Assembly: GCF_001905095.1 (NCBI RefSeq)
Contig: NZ_LWLS01000024.1
Location: forward strand, 124,001 to 188,000
Reading direction: 5' to 3'
DNA from: Micromonospora sp. CB01531
GTDB taxonomy: Bacteria > Actinomycetota > Actinomycetes > Mycobacteriales > Micromonosporaceae
DNA length: 64,000 nucleotides
In this document: positions 27,547 to 37,390 of the stretch, piece after piece
How the letters are laid out: each line of letters begins with the position of its first letter
Numbering within the stretch: position 1 is the first letter of the stretch
Made by a program: the position numbers and the translations under genes
Notes under the pieces: model-generated
Databases searched by the model: none
Seen by the model: the letters and a program-made list of their open reading frames with translations, nothing else
What the model was told of the DNA's origin: nothing

Positions 27547-29115
27547 TCAGACCTGGCCGGCGTAGAAGCCGTGCCGGGCGAGCGGCTCGACGATGTTCTG
27601 CTCCTCGTATGACAGGTGCGACAGCAGGGTGTCGGTGAGGATGTCCACGGCCTTCTGGACCTCGGTGAAGTCGCCCGGATTGCGGATCAGGTCGACCAGG
27701 GCCCGGTCCACGCCCTCCACCACGTCGTGGATCACCACGTGCTCCGCTTCCAACCGGTCGAGCACCGGGGTCAGCCCCGGATCGGCACGCCGCAGGTGCG
27801 GGAAGATCGAATTGTCCTCCAGCCCGTGGTGCTGGGTGACCACCGTGCAGTACGCGGCGCAGTACGCCCCCAGCGTCCAGTTGTTCTGCCGCATGGTCAT
27901 CTGGTTGAGCACGGCCCGGGCGGCGCCGGCGGAGACCACCCCTCGTTTGACCTGTTCGAGCAGGTCGCGCACCTGCGCCAGCTCCTGACGCAGGTGGTCG
28001 TGCACGTCGACGAGGTGCGCGCCGACGGCCTGCGCGTGCGGGGTGTAGACGTGCCCGGCCGGCGCCGGCGGGGCGACCGGGCGGGTGGACTCGTCCCAGA
28101 GCTGGTGGTCGGTCAGGCGTACGCCCGGATCGGGGGTGGGGGCGACCGTGAGCGCGGTGGCGCCCCCGGCCTCGACCGCCTCGCGCGCTTCCTCGCCGGC
28201 CCTGGGCCGGGTGCCCGGCTCGGCACGCTCGGCGGCGACCAGCTCCCGCACCGCGGGCGCGACCTCCCGCGCGAAGAGTTGGATGGCGGTGGGGTCGTCG
28301 GCGCCGAGGATGAAGGTGGCGATGCCGTGGTCCAGCACCAGCCCGGCCAGCTCCTCCACCCACTGCTCCGGCGGCCCGCTGAGGAAGCCGGCGGACGACC
28401 GGGTGAACTGGCCGCTGACGTTCAACAGCCGCCGCACCGACCGGGGATCCCGCCCGGCGGCCTCGGCCTCCTCGTCGATCAGCGCGTTCATCCCCGGCAG
28501 CTCGTCCGGCCCCTTCGACAGGTACGCCAGCGACGGCAGCCAGCCGTCCGCCGCGCGCCCCACCAGCCGCAGCATCCGGGGCTTGTACGCGCCGACCCAG
28601 ATCTCCACCGGGTGGGCCGGCGCCGGCCCCCGCTTCGCCCCGACCACCCGGTGGTACGTGCCCTCGACCCGGACCATGCCGCGCCGCTCGACGTCCCACA
28701 CCTCGCGGATCACCCGGATCGCCTCGTCGAGCGCGTCGACCGCCTGCCCGGGGGACAGCCGCCGACCGCCGACCGCCTCGATCGCCTCCCAGAACGCGCC
28801 CGCGCCGAGGCCCAGCTCGACCCGGCCGCCGGTGAGCAGGTCCAGGCTGGCCACACTGCGTGCCAGCACCACCGGTTGGCGCAGCGGCAGGTTGAGCACG
28901 TTGCCGGCCAGCCGGATCCGACTGGTCGCGGCCGCGAGATACGACATCAGCGTCCAGGTGTCCAGGAAACCCGGCTGGTACGGGTGGTCCTGGAAGGTGA
29001 CCAGGTCCAGGTTGACCTGCTCGCAGAGCTTGGCGAGCGCCACCACCTGCTCGAACTGGCCGGCGGTGGGGGTGAGGAAGCCGCCGAAGGCCAGCTCGTG
29101 TCTGTAGTCAGTCAT
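27547..29115 (-). CDS. Fusion of LLM flavin-dependent oxidoreductase and hemerythrin domain
   Basis: Two-domain cytosolic protein of 522 residues. Residues 1 to about 300 are a luciferase-like (F420 or FMN dependent) monooxygenase/oxidoreductase barrel: [38 protein letters not shown] and [16 protein letters not shown] Pro/Ala linker follows. Residues about 370-515 are an HHE hemerythrin four-helix domain with candidate di-iron ligands in [30 protein letters not shown] and [12 protein letters not shown]. Hemerythrin could bind O2 or sense oxygen or NO and hand it to the flavin site. The frame is continuous, so the fusion is real. The substrate is unknown. Confidence 0.9.
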   Translation of the reverse strand: MTDYRHELAFGGFLTPTAGQFEQVVALAKLCEQVNLDLVTFQDHPYQPGFLDTWTLMSYLAAATSRIRLAGNVLNLPLRQPVVLARSVASLDLLTGGRVELGLGAGAFWEAIEAVGGRRLSPGQAVDALDEAIRVIREVWDVERRGMVRVEGTYHRVVGAKRGPAPAHPVEIWVGAYKPRMLRLVGRAADGWLPSLAYLSKGPDELPGMNALIDEEAEAAGRDPRSVRRLLNVSGQFTRSSAGFLSGPPEQWVEELAGLVLDHGIATFILGADDPTAIQLFAREVAPAVRELVAAERAEPGTRPRAGEEAREAVEAGGATALTVAPTPDPGVRLTDHQLWDESTRPVAPPAPAGHVYTPHAQAVGAHLVDVHDHLRQELAQVRDLLEQVKRGVVSAGAARAVLNQMTMRQNNWTLGAYCAAYCTVVTQHHGLEDNSIFPHLRRADPGLTPVLDRLEAEHVVIHDVVEGVDRALVDLIRNPGDFTEVQKAVDILTDTLLSHLSYEEQNIVEPLARHGFYAGQV

Positions 29116-29269
29116 GTTCCTCCGCCTGCGCACCCGGGCCCGGCGACCGTGCCGGACCTCGCCACCGTAGTCGGTGCCGGATCGGCGCGCGTCCGCTCCC
29201 GCAACCGCAAGGATTCTTCGCACAGGGCGGCGATTGTAGTGGTGCTGATCAATATCTTGCTGGCCTGTC

Positions 29270-29496
29270 ACTGTCCTCAAGGGAGTTCGGCTTCTCCGGT
29301 TTCGTCGTGTCCGGCTGGAACGGCATCGACCAGATCGACGGCAGCGCTGGCCGGCGCCGCCGACGTCCTCTTCGGCGGGTACGCGCCGACCGGCAAACTG
29401 CCGATGACCTGGATGAACTCCGTCGGCCAGCAGCCCATCAACGCCGGCGACGGGCAGGTTCCGCTCTTTCCGCAGGCATTCGGCCTGACGTACTGA
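29270..29496 (+). pseudogene. Remnant of a GH3 beta-glucosidase gene
   Basis: Decayed fragment joining two distant parts of a family 3 glycoside hydrolase. First part: [20 protein letters not shown], the region around the catalytic nucleophile, where the Asp of the usual VVSDW is Gly. Directly after it, in another frame, comes the C-terminal domain segment [19 protein letters not shown], ending [10 protein letters not shown] and a stop. Several hundred codons between the two are gone, and CTCAAGGG before GAGTTC is 2 bases short of the expected frame. It has no start or ribosome site. Confidence 0.8.
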
Positions 29497-29647
29497 ATGG
29501 CCGCTTGTAAGGCACCTGTGGACGCCGCGCAACTCGAACGGTGTGGCCTTCGCTCGGCCGGGTGAAGAACTTCACAAGAAGTGGGCGATCATCCGAAACC
29601 GTCCCTAATGTCGACTGCGTTCGCGATCGCGGACACCACGGGCCGGT

Positions 29648-30466
<819 letters not shown>

Positions 30467-30515
30467 CACTCCTGGCAGGTGGGGCGCCCCACACTGCGCG
30501 CTGATACACGGAAAG

Positions 30516-30548
30516 AGTGGCCCTCCCCGCCCGGGAAGGCCACTTTTT
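30516..30548 (+). terminator. Rho-independent terminator after Rpf-like gene
   Basis: AGTGGCCCTCCC (30516-30527) pairs with GGGAAGGCCACT (30533-30544), with one mismatch, and is followed by TTTTT. It is one of few T-run terminators in the window. Confidence 0.9.
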
Positions 30549-30639
30549 CGTGATCGGGGCCCCGGGTGCTCGCGGTGTCCCGGTCGGGGGCGGTTGCTAT
30601 CGTCGCGGTGCTCCGGAAAGACGTGAAGAAGGCGCGGAT

Positions 30640-31101
30640 ATGACCAACGACTCGTTCTCCGCGGCCGCAAGCCTCGACGAGCTGCTCACCAGGACGCAGC
30701 AGGCGCTGTCGGCCATGCGCTCGCGGGCGGCCGAGCACCCCGACGGCGACCCGGGCGAGCTGCTCCGCGCCGAGGGCGCGGCGGCCGGCGGTCGGGTCCG
30801 GGCCGTGGTGGTTCAGGGTGGCCGGCTGGAGTCGGTGACGGTGGACCCGGAGCTGGCCGGTGACGGGATGGAGGCGGTCTGCGGGCACGTCGTGCTGGCC
30901 GTCAACGCCGCCCTCGCCGCCCTCGACGCCCAGGTCAGCGCCTCGGCTCGGGCCGACGTTGACGCCCTGGCCGCGCGGCTCGGCGGCATCGAGGAGCAGT
31001 CGGTACGGCAGATGGAGCTGTTCAGCCGGGCGGTGGACGACGTGATGGCCCGCCTCAGCCGCGTCCCTGACGCGGGGACGCGGGCGGGCCGCCCGAGCTG
31101 A
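30640..31101 (+). CDS. YbaB/EbfC-like nucleoid-associated family protein (153 aa)
   Basis: Small cytosolic protein resembling the YbaB/EbfC DNA-binding family: an N-terminal helix (LDELLTRTQQALSAMRSRA), a beta-hairpin core (GRVRAVVVQGGRLESVTVDP) and a long helix (GHVVLAVNAALAALDAQVSA). It is longer than typical YbaB (about 105 aa) because of a C-terminal helical extension (VRQMELFSRAVDDVMARLSR). Such variants are frequent in actinobacteria, often beside WXG100-type secretion genes. No such genes are seen here and the gene stands alone. Confidence 0.75.
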   Translation: MTNDSFSAAASLDELLTRTQQALSAMRSRAAEHPDGDPGELLRAEGAAAGGRVRAVVVQGGRLESVTVDPELAGDGMEAVCGHVVLAVNAALAALDAQVSASARADVDALAARLGGIEEQSVRQMELFSRAVDDVMARLSRVPDAGTRAGRPS

Positions 31102-32135
31102 GGCAGGCCGGCCGCGGCCGCGCCGGAGAGCGCGGCGAGGCGGGTTGAGAGCTTTAGGGTTAGCTCCTGTTCCGAGGCGCGCAGCATGGAGCCCGGTGGG
31201 GACACGCGGCGCGGGGTAGCGATGAGGCGGGACGACGGTCGATCCCGGAGCTGCCGGCGTGGCCCCGGTTCGACGGATCGACCGTCCGAGCCGCCGGGGG
31301 CGGCGACTCGCTGGAGCACAATCACACGGCCGTGGGCGCAGATCAATGGGTGACCGCGGCAACCGGGTCGGTCGATCACCGCGCCGGCTGCGGAAATCGG
31401 GAAGCCATGCGCTTCTATGGCCCCTGATCAGGGCGAACACCCTCCGGAGTGGGCGGGCCCGCCCGACTGGCGGGGATTGCCGCTCCATGCGGATGGCGCA
31501 CGTTCACCCGTCGGTCGACCTGGCGATCGAGCCCCGCCGGAACCCGGCCCACCGGTGCACCGTCAGCGCCTCTGTCGCCGTGCGGTGAGACCCGGGAGGG
31601 TTGCGGTAGGAATCTACCGACCACTTTCGTCTGCCGTGAAGAAAAGTAGTCCGTGAGCCGACGAAAGCTATGGACAGCCTGAGAGGAAGTTAGTACTGTC
31701 GGGCACCATCAATATGTTTCGTCGAGATGAACTACCGGCACAGTAGTTCTCGACCGTGGCCTTCAGACGGCGCAACCCGTCGGAGGGTCATGACCGGCCA
31801 GCGACGGCCACCCCGGGTCAACGCCGCACCACGGCGACCTGGCGCAGGCATGCGCCCAGGATCGACCGACGTCCGTCCGTACCCGACACGACCAGATCAG
31901 CTCCGACGCGCGACCCTGCCCGGCGCCGCGTGCGAACCGGCTCGCCGCTGACACCGGGATCAACCAACCATCCATATAGGACGACCGTGGCCGCCGGCCA
32001 CGGCCGGGGACCCCGCGCGGCCAGGGAGGGGCCGACGGGCTGCGAGCACCCGAAGAAGCACCTCTGACGACACCTGATACCGACGGGCCGACGCACGTTC
32101 CGCCCGGTTGTTCCCGGACCGTGAAAGAGGCATCA
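31102..32135. other. 1-kb non-coding leader region of the copper/sugar-oxidation cluster
   Basis: No gene is supported in this 1,034-base stretch; open frames here lack coding bias and family features. The part from 31604 to 31749 is AT-richer and holds three inverted repeats (listed separately), so it is the best candidate for the promoter of the cluster starting at 32136. That leaves an untranslated leader of roughly 350 bases, long enough for post-transcriptional control, but I recognise no known RNA element in it. Confidence 0.5.
31604..31749. promoter_or_regulatory. Cluster of three inverted repeats upstream of the oxidation cluster
   Basis: CGGTAG-GAAT-CTACCG (31604-31619), CTTTCGTC (31624-31631) with GACGAAAG (31660-31667), and GAACTAC (31729-31735) with GTAGTTC (31743-31749) are perfect dyads within 146 bases of unusually AT-rich sequence. 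They are likely operator or promoter elements for the downstream genes. The regulator is not in the window. Confidence 0.5.
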
Positions 32136-35100
32136 ATGAACCCATCCGCACCGCGGGATCGGCTCTCTGCGAGCCGGCTCCGGAGATCGGTGGCGGTCAT
32201 CGCGGCGATGTTGTTGCTGCTGACCGCCGCCCTGACCGGCTCCCCGGCGAACGCGCGTCCGACCGACACCGAGCGGTCGGCGACGGCCGGGCCTCAATCC
32301 TCGTCGCAACTGCAGGCCCAGGTCCTGACCTGGACCGCCGGCGACAACTTCCTGTCGTACCTGTCGGCGCCGACCACCGCCACGGCCGGGCCGGCCACCC
32401 TGGTCTTCGAAAACAGCCGGGCTACCGGCAATACCACCGGAATGCAGCACACCCTCACGTTCGAAACGGGCGACCCGAGGTACAACAGCGACGTCGACGT
32501 CAACATCCTGGCGGATCCGACGGACAGCAAGGGGGGCCGGTGGACTGTTGACGTGGTGCTCTCGCCCGGCACCTACCGGTACTTCTGCGCCATCCCAGGC
32601 CACGGCGGAATGACCGGCCTGCTGGTGGTCACCGGCGGCGGATCGGACACCACGCCGCCCACGGTCAGCGCCACGGTTTCCGGGGAGAAGGATCCCACCG
32701 GGGCGTACGTGGGCAGCGCGACGGTCACCCTGTCGGCGACCGACAGCGGCTCCGGCGTGGACCGGGTCGAGTACTCCCTGGACGGCGGGGCGTACGGCAC
32801 CTACTCGGCGCCGGTGACGGTGAACCAGCTGGGCCAGCACACGGTGAGTTACCGGGCCACTGACAAGGCGGGTAACACCTCGGCGCCGCAGTCGGTGTCG
32901 TTCCGGGTCGTCGAGCCGCCGCCGACGGACACCACGCCGCCCATCGTGACGGCGGCGGTGACCGGTCAGCGGGACGGCAACGGCGCGTACGTCGGCAGTG
33001 CCACGGTGACCCTGTCGGCCACGGACACCGAGTCGGGCGTGGACCGGGTCGAGTACTCCCTCGACGGCGGTGCCTACGCCAGGTACTCCGCGCCGGTGAC
33101 GGTGAACCAGCCGGGTCAGCACACGGTGACCTACCGGGCCACTGACAAGGCGGGTAACACGTCGTCGCCGCAGTCGGTGGCGTTCACGGTCGTGGAGACG
33201 CCTCCGGCGGACACCACTCCGCCGACGGTGACGGCGGCGGTGACGGGGGAGAAGGACCCCAGCGGCGCGTACATCGGCGGCGCCACGGTGACGCTGTCCG
33301 CCACCGACACCCAGTCCGGTGTGGATCGGGTTGAGTTCTCCCTCGACGGGCAGCCGTACGCCATCTACTCGGCGCCGGTGGCGGTGAACCAGCCGGGTCA
33401 GCACACGGTGAGTTACCGGGCCACCGACAAGGCCGGCAACACCTCGACGCCGCAGTCGGTGTCGTTCCGGGTGGTGGAAACGCCGCCAGCGGACACCACG
33501 CCACCCACGGTGACGGCGGCGGTGACCGGCCAGCGGGACGCCAACGGCGCGTACGTGGGCAGTGCCACGGTGACGCTCTCCGCCACGGACACCCAGTCGG
33601 GTGTCGACCGGGTCGAGTACTCCCTCGACGGGGGCGCCTACACCGCGTACTCGGCGCCGGTGACGGTGACTCAGCCGGGTCAGCACACGGTGAGCTACCG
33701 GGCCACTGACAAGGCGGGCAACACGTCGTCGCCGCAGTCGGTGGCGTTCACGGTGGTCGAGACGCCTCCGGCGGACACCACGCCGCCGACGGTGACGGCG
33801 GCGGTGACGGGGGAAAAGGACCCCAACGGGGCATACGTGGGCAGCGCGACTGTGACGCTGTCTGCCACCGACAGCCAGTCGGGCGTGGATCGGGTTGAGT
33901 TCTCCCTCGACGGGCAGCCGTACGCCATCTACTCGGCGCCGGTGGCGGTGAACCAGCCGGGTCAGCACACGGTGAGTTACCGGGCCACTGACAAGGCGGG
34001 TAACACCTCGACGCCGCAGTCGGTGTCGTTCCGGGTCGTCGAACCGCCGCCGACGGACACCACCCCACCCACGGTGACGGCCGCGGTGACCGGCCAGCGG
34101 GACGCCAACGGCGCCTACGTGGGCAGCGCGACGGTGACCCTGTCGGCCACGGACACCGAATCGGGCGTGGACCGGGTCGAGTACTCCCTCGACGGCGGCG
34201 CCTACGCCAGGTACTCCGCGCCGGTCACGGTCAACCAGCCGGGTCAGCACACGGTGACCTATCGGGCCACCGACAAGGCGGGTAACACCTCGTCGCCGCA
34301 GTCGGTGGCGTTCACGGTGGTCGAGACGCCTCCGGCGGACACCACCCCGCCGACGGTGACGGCGGCGGTGACGGGGGAGAAGGACCCCAACGGCGCGTAC
34401 ATCGGCAGCGCCACGGTGACCCTCTCCGCCACCGACACCCAGTCGGGCGTGGACCGGGTCGAGTTCTCCCTCGACGGGCAGCCCTACGCCGGCTACTCCG
34501 CCCCGGTCACGGTCAACCAGCCGGGTCAGCACACAGTGAGCTACCGGGCCACCGACAAGGCCGGCAACACGTCGTCGCCGCAGTCGGTGTCGTTCCGGGT
34601 GGTCGAGCCGGCGCCCACGGACACCACGCCGCCCACGGTGACGGCCGCGGTGACCGGCCAGCGGGACGCCAACGGCGCGTACGTGGGCAGTGCCACGGTG
34701 ACGCTCTCCGCCACCGACACCCAGTCGGGTGTCGACCGGGTCGAGTACTCCCTCGACGGGGGCGCCTACACCGCGTACTCGGCGCCGGTGACGGTGAACC
34801 GGCCGGGTCAGCACACGGTGAGCTACCGGGCCACTGACAAGGCGGGCAACACGTCGTCGCCGCAGTCCGTGGCGTTCACGGTGGTCGAGACGCCTCCGGC
34901 CGACACCACGCCGCCCACCGTGACGTCCGCGGTGACCGGCCAGCGGGACGCCAACGGCGCGTACATCGGCGGCGCCACGGTGACCCTCTCCGCCACCGAC
35001 ACCCAGTCGGGCGTGGACCGGGTCGAGTTCTCCCTCGACGGGCAGCCCTACGCCGGCTACTCCGCCCCGGTCACGGTCAACCAGGTGGGGCAGCACACGG

Positions 35101-36404
35101 TGAGCTACCGGGCCACCGACAAGGCCGGCAACACCTCCACGCCGCAGTCGGTGTCGTTCACGGTGGTCGACCCGCCGGCCCCGGACACCACCCCGCCGAC
35201 CGTCACCGCCGCCGTCTCCGGGCAGCTCGACGACAACGGGGCGTACGTGGGCAGCGCCACGGTGATCATCTCCGCGAGCGACAGCGGTTCGGGCGTGGAC
35301 CGGGTCGAGTACTCCCTCGATGGCGGCGCGTACGCCAGGTACTCCGCGCCGGTGACGGTCAACCAGGCGGGCCAGCACACGGTCAGCTACCGGGCCACCG
35401 ACAAGGCCGGCAACACCTCCGGCACCGCCTCGGTCACCTTCACGGTGGTCGCCAGCGGGCCGCAGCCGGAGTGCGTGAAGGACACCCGACCCACCGTCTG
35501 GCTCGGCACCGTCGACAGCGGCGTGCCCAACCGGGTGGTCGCGGGCGACTGCACCATCAACAACGTCATCGAGGACGAGCGCTCCTGGCCGAACCACGGC
35601 CAGTTCGTCTCCTACGTGAACTCGGTCGCCGAGCACCTGCACCACCTCGGCGTCATCAGCCACCAGGAGCACGGCAAACTGGCCAGCGCCGCTGGCCGCT
35701 CCGGCGTCGGCAAGCCGGACACGAAGAACGGCTACCAGCCGATCCTCGACGACAACGCCGCGTCCTTCGGCAAGTGGCAGCAGGTCGGTGCGGGTGGCTT
35801 CACCCGCAACGCCGACGGGTCCATCACCAGCAAGCCGGTGCCCGGGCTCGGCGTGCTCTGGTACCCGGTCGCCCAGTACGGCGACTTCTCGCTGAAGTTC
35901 CAGTGGCGCGATGACGCTCCGGGCGACGGCCGGGCCAACAGTGGTGTCTTCGTCCGCTTCCCGGACGTGCGCCGCCACCCGGCGGAGTCCCGGCCCGAGT
36001 GGGTCGCCATCAAGTACGGCCACGAGCTGCAGATCCTCGACCGGACCGACGGTGACCAGTACAAGAGCGGCTCGGTGTACGGCTTCGACCGGGTCGATCT
36101 GGCCGGCGCGGGGGTCACCCCCAAGGGCACCTGGAACGACTACGAGATCCGGGTGGTCGGCCAGCACTACTCCGTGTTCCGCAACGGAAAGTTGATCAAC
36201 GAGTTCGTCAACGTCCCCGACGCCGTGTTCAGCCCGCCCCGAGCGGACGACCCGGGCGGCGCCGGCCGGCAGCACGCCAGCGGCTACGTCGGGCTGCAGA
36301 ACCACGGGACGAACGACGTCATCAGCTTCCGCAACGTCCGGATCGCCCCACTGACCCCGTGCTGCCCGGGCGGCCCGGCGGGCGGCCCGAACTCCTGCTG
36401 CTGA
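32136..36404 (+). CDS. Secreted blue-copper / Ig-repeat stalk / DUF1080 protein (1,422 aa)
   Basis: Modular exported protein. A signal peptide (to about residue 44) is followed by a plastocyanin-like cupredoxin domain (about 55-165) with likely type 1 copper ligands H105, C151, H156 and M159 (MQHTLTF, YFCAIPGHGGM). Residues 171-1110 are ten 94-residue Ig-like (often labelled OmpL47-type) repeats, each starting DTTPPxV and containing VDRVEYSLDGG. A Cys-containing linker domain (about 1112-1190: GDCTINNVIEDE, NHGQFV) leads to a C-terminal DUF1080 domain (about 1200-1410), a jellyroll known in keto-glycoside hydrolases/lyases. It probably holds an electron carrier and a sugar-cleaving domain apart on a stalk. 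It is the first gene of the cluster; start ATG 32136. Confidence 0.9.
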   Translation: MNPSAPRDRLSASRLRRSVAVIAAMLLLLTAALTGSPANARPTDTERSATAGPQSSSQLQAQVLTWTAGDNFLSYLSAPTTATAGPATLVFENSRATGNTTGMQHTLTFETGDPRYNSDVDVNILADPTDSKGGRWTVDVVLSPGTYRYFCAIPGHGGMTGLLVVTGGGSDTTPPTVSATVSGEKDPTGAYVGSATVTLSATDSGSGVDRVEYSLDGGAYGTYSAPVTVNQLGQHTVSYRATDKAGNTSAPQSVSFRVVEPPPTDTTPPIVTAAVTGQRDGNGAYVGSATVTLSATDTESGVDRVEYSLDGGAYARYSAPVTVNQPGQHTVTYRATDKAGNTSSPQSVAFTVVETPPADTTPPTVTAAVTGEKDPSGAYIGGATVTLSATDTQSGVDRVEFSLDGQPYAIYSAPVAVNQPGQHTVSYRATDKAGNTSTPQSVSFRVVETPPADTTPPTVTAAVTGQRDANGAYVGSATVTLSATDTQSGVDRVEYSLDGGAYTAYSAPVTVTQPGQHTVSYRATDKAGNTSSPQSVAFTVVETPPADTTPPTVTAAVTGEKDPNGAYVGSATVTLSATDSQSGVDRVEFSLDGQPYAIYSAPVAVNQPGQHTVSYRATDKAGNTSTPQSVSFRVVEPPPTDTTPPTVTAAVTGQRDANGAYVGSATVTLSATDTESGVDRVEYSLDGGAYARYSAPVTVNQPGQHTVTYRATDKAGNTSSPQSVAFTVVETPPADTTPPTVTAAVTGEKDPNGAYIGSATVTLSATDTQSGVDRVEFSLDGQPYAGYSAPVTVNQPGQHTVSYRATDKAGNTSSPQSVSFRVVEPAPTDTTPPTVTAAVTGQRDANGAYVGSATVTLSATDTQSGVDRVEYSLDGGAYTAYSAPVTVNRPGQHTVSYRATDKAGNTSSPQSVAFTVVETPPADTTPPTVTSAVTGQRDANGAYIGGATVTLSATDTQSGVDRVEFSLDGQPYAGYSAPVTVNQVGQHTVSYRATDKAGNTSTPQSVSFTVVDPPAPDTTPPTVTAAVSGQLDDNGAYVGSATVIISASDSGSGVDRVEYSLDGGAYARYSAPVTVNQAGQHTVSYRATDKAGNTSGTASVTFTVVASGPQPECVKDTRPTVWLGTVDSGVPNRVVAGDCTINNVIEDERSWPNHGQFVSYVNSVAEHLHHLGVISHQEHGKLASAAGRSGVGKPDTKNGYQPILDDNAASFGKWQQVGAGGFTRNADGSITSKPVPGLGVLWYPVAQYGDFSLKFQWRDDAPGDGRANSGVFVRFPDVRRHPAESRPEWVAIKYGHELQILDRTDGDQYKSGSVYGFDRVDLAGAGVTPKGTWNDYEIRVVGQHYSVFRNGKLINEFVNVPDAVFSPPRADDPGGAGRQHASGYVGLQNHGTNDVISFRNVRIAPLTPCCPGGPAGGPNSCC
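32646..35465 (+). repeat. Ten tandem 282-bp repeats coding Ig-like modules
   Basis: Units begin at 32646, 32928, 33210, 33492, 33774, 34056, 34338, 34620, 34902 and 35184, exactly 282 bp apart with no indels. Two subtypes mostly alternate: one with GEKDP and EFSLDGQPYA, the other with GQRDANG and EYSLDGGAY. The ninth unit is a chimera of both. Near identity at DNA level shows recent amplification or gene conversion, and copy number is likely to vary between strains. Confidence 0.95.
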
Positions 36405-36424
36405 GCGAACGGAAGGAAACCACC

Positions 36425-37390
36425 ATGGCAAGGAACAGAATTGACAGACGTACCCTGCTGCGGGGTCTTGCCGGCTCCACGGTCGCGGTCAGCGCGGCCA
36501 GCCTCGCCGGCGCCCTGCCGGCCGGGGCCGACCAGGGGGGCCAGGGCAAGCTCATCCCGCAAGGGCACCTGGGCATCCAGCTCTACAGCGTCCGCGACAA
36601 GATCGCCCAGGTCGGCTTCGCCGCCGTCTTCGAGGAGCTGTCCCGCATCGGCTACCGGGAGGTGGAGTTCGCCGGCTACACCCAGGGCTCGGTGGGCGCC
36701 GTCACTCCGGAGCAGATCCGGCAGCTGCTCGACGACAACGGGCTGAAGGCGGCTGGCAGCCACCGTGGGCTGCGAGACTTCCGCACCAACCTGGAGTGGG
36801 AGCTGGACGTCGCCGAGATCCTCGGCATGCCGGCGATCGGCACGGCGGAGGCGCCTACCGGCAACCGGACCATCGCCGGCTACCAGGCCGCCGCCGCCGA
36901 GTTCAACGCCTGGGGCGAGGCCGCCGCGGCCCGCGGCATCAAGCTCTACCAGCACAACCACACCATCGAGTTCAGCTTCGCGACAGACCGACCCGACGTG
37001 CGGCTGTACGACCTCTTCCTGGACCTGACCGACCCCCGGTACGTGTTCCTAGAGATGGACATCCTGTGGGCGTACGGCGGGGCACGAAAGTACCCGGGCT
37101 TCCGCCCGGTCGACTACGTCAACGCCCACCCGCACCGCTTCCCGCTGTTCCACGTCAAGGACGGCGTGCCGCTGCCCAACCCGCAGCAGGGCAACTCCTA
37201 CCTGGACGTGGAGTTCGGGGCCGGAGTCATCCCGTTCCACGAGTTCTTCGGCGAGCTCAAGGGCCGGGGCCGCTTCGAGTTCCTGTGGGAGCAGGACACC
37301 GCGCCGAGCGCGCAGCCGAACCCCCCGGGGTCGCTGGGCGCCGCCGAGCGTAGCTACCAGCGCCTGGTCGAGCTGCGGGGTGTCCGATGA
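36425..37390 (+). CDS. Tat-exported xylose-isomerase-like TIM barrel (sugar phosphate isomerase/epimerase family)
   Basis: Exported 321-residue enzyme. The N-terminus RNRIDRRTLLRG followed by a hydrophobic stretch ending PAGA is a twin-arginine signal, implying folding, perhaps with metal, before export. The rest is an AP_endonuc_2 TIM barrel: GIQLYSVRDKI, YREVEFAGY, GLKAAGSH, QHNHTIEF, FLEMDILWAYGG, FHVKDGV, and FEFLWEQD. The His/Glu/Asp positions suggest a divalent metal site. Family members isomerise or epimerise sugars, and some hydrate keto-glucals made by DUF1080 enzymes. Its place between two DUF1080-containing genes fits that job. It overlaps the oxidase gene by 4 bases (ATGA). Confidence 0.9.
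   Translation: MARNRIDRRTLLRGLAGSTVAVSAASLAGALPAGADQGGQGKLIPQGHLGIQLYSVRDKIAQVGFAAVFEELSRIGYREVEFAGYTQGSVGAVTPEQIRQLLDDNGLKAAGSHRGLRDFRTNLEWELDVAEILGMPAIGTAEAPTGNRTIAGYQAAAAEFNAWGEAAAARGIKLYQHNHTIEFSFATDRPDVRLYDLFLDLTDPRYVFLEMDILWAYGGARKYPGFRPVDYVNAHPHRFPLFHVKDGVPLPNPQQGNSYLDVEFGAGVIPFHEFFGELKGRGRFEFLWEQDTAPSAQPNPPGSLGAAERSYQRLVELRGVR

Noticed and set aside
29116..29640. Mobile element or integrase scar around the GH3 remnant
   Set aside because: No transposase fragment, terminal inverted repeats or target-site duplication seen; simple deletion explains the remnant.
32133..36431. Minus-strand open frame of about 1,432 codons opposite the Ig-repeat gene
   Set aside because: Antisense shadow of the repeats; its sequence is low-complexity HRR/GVR runs with no recognisable domain.
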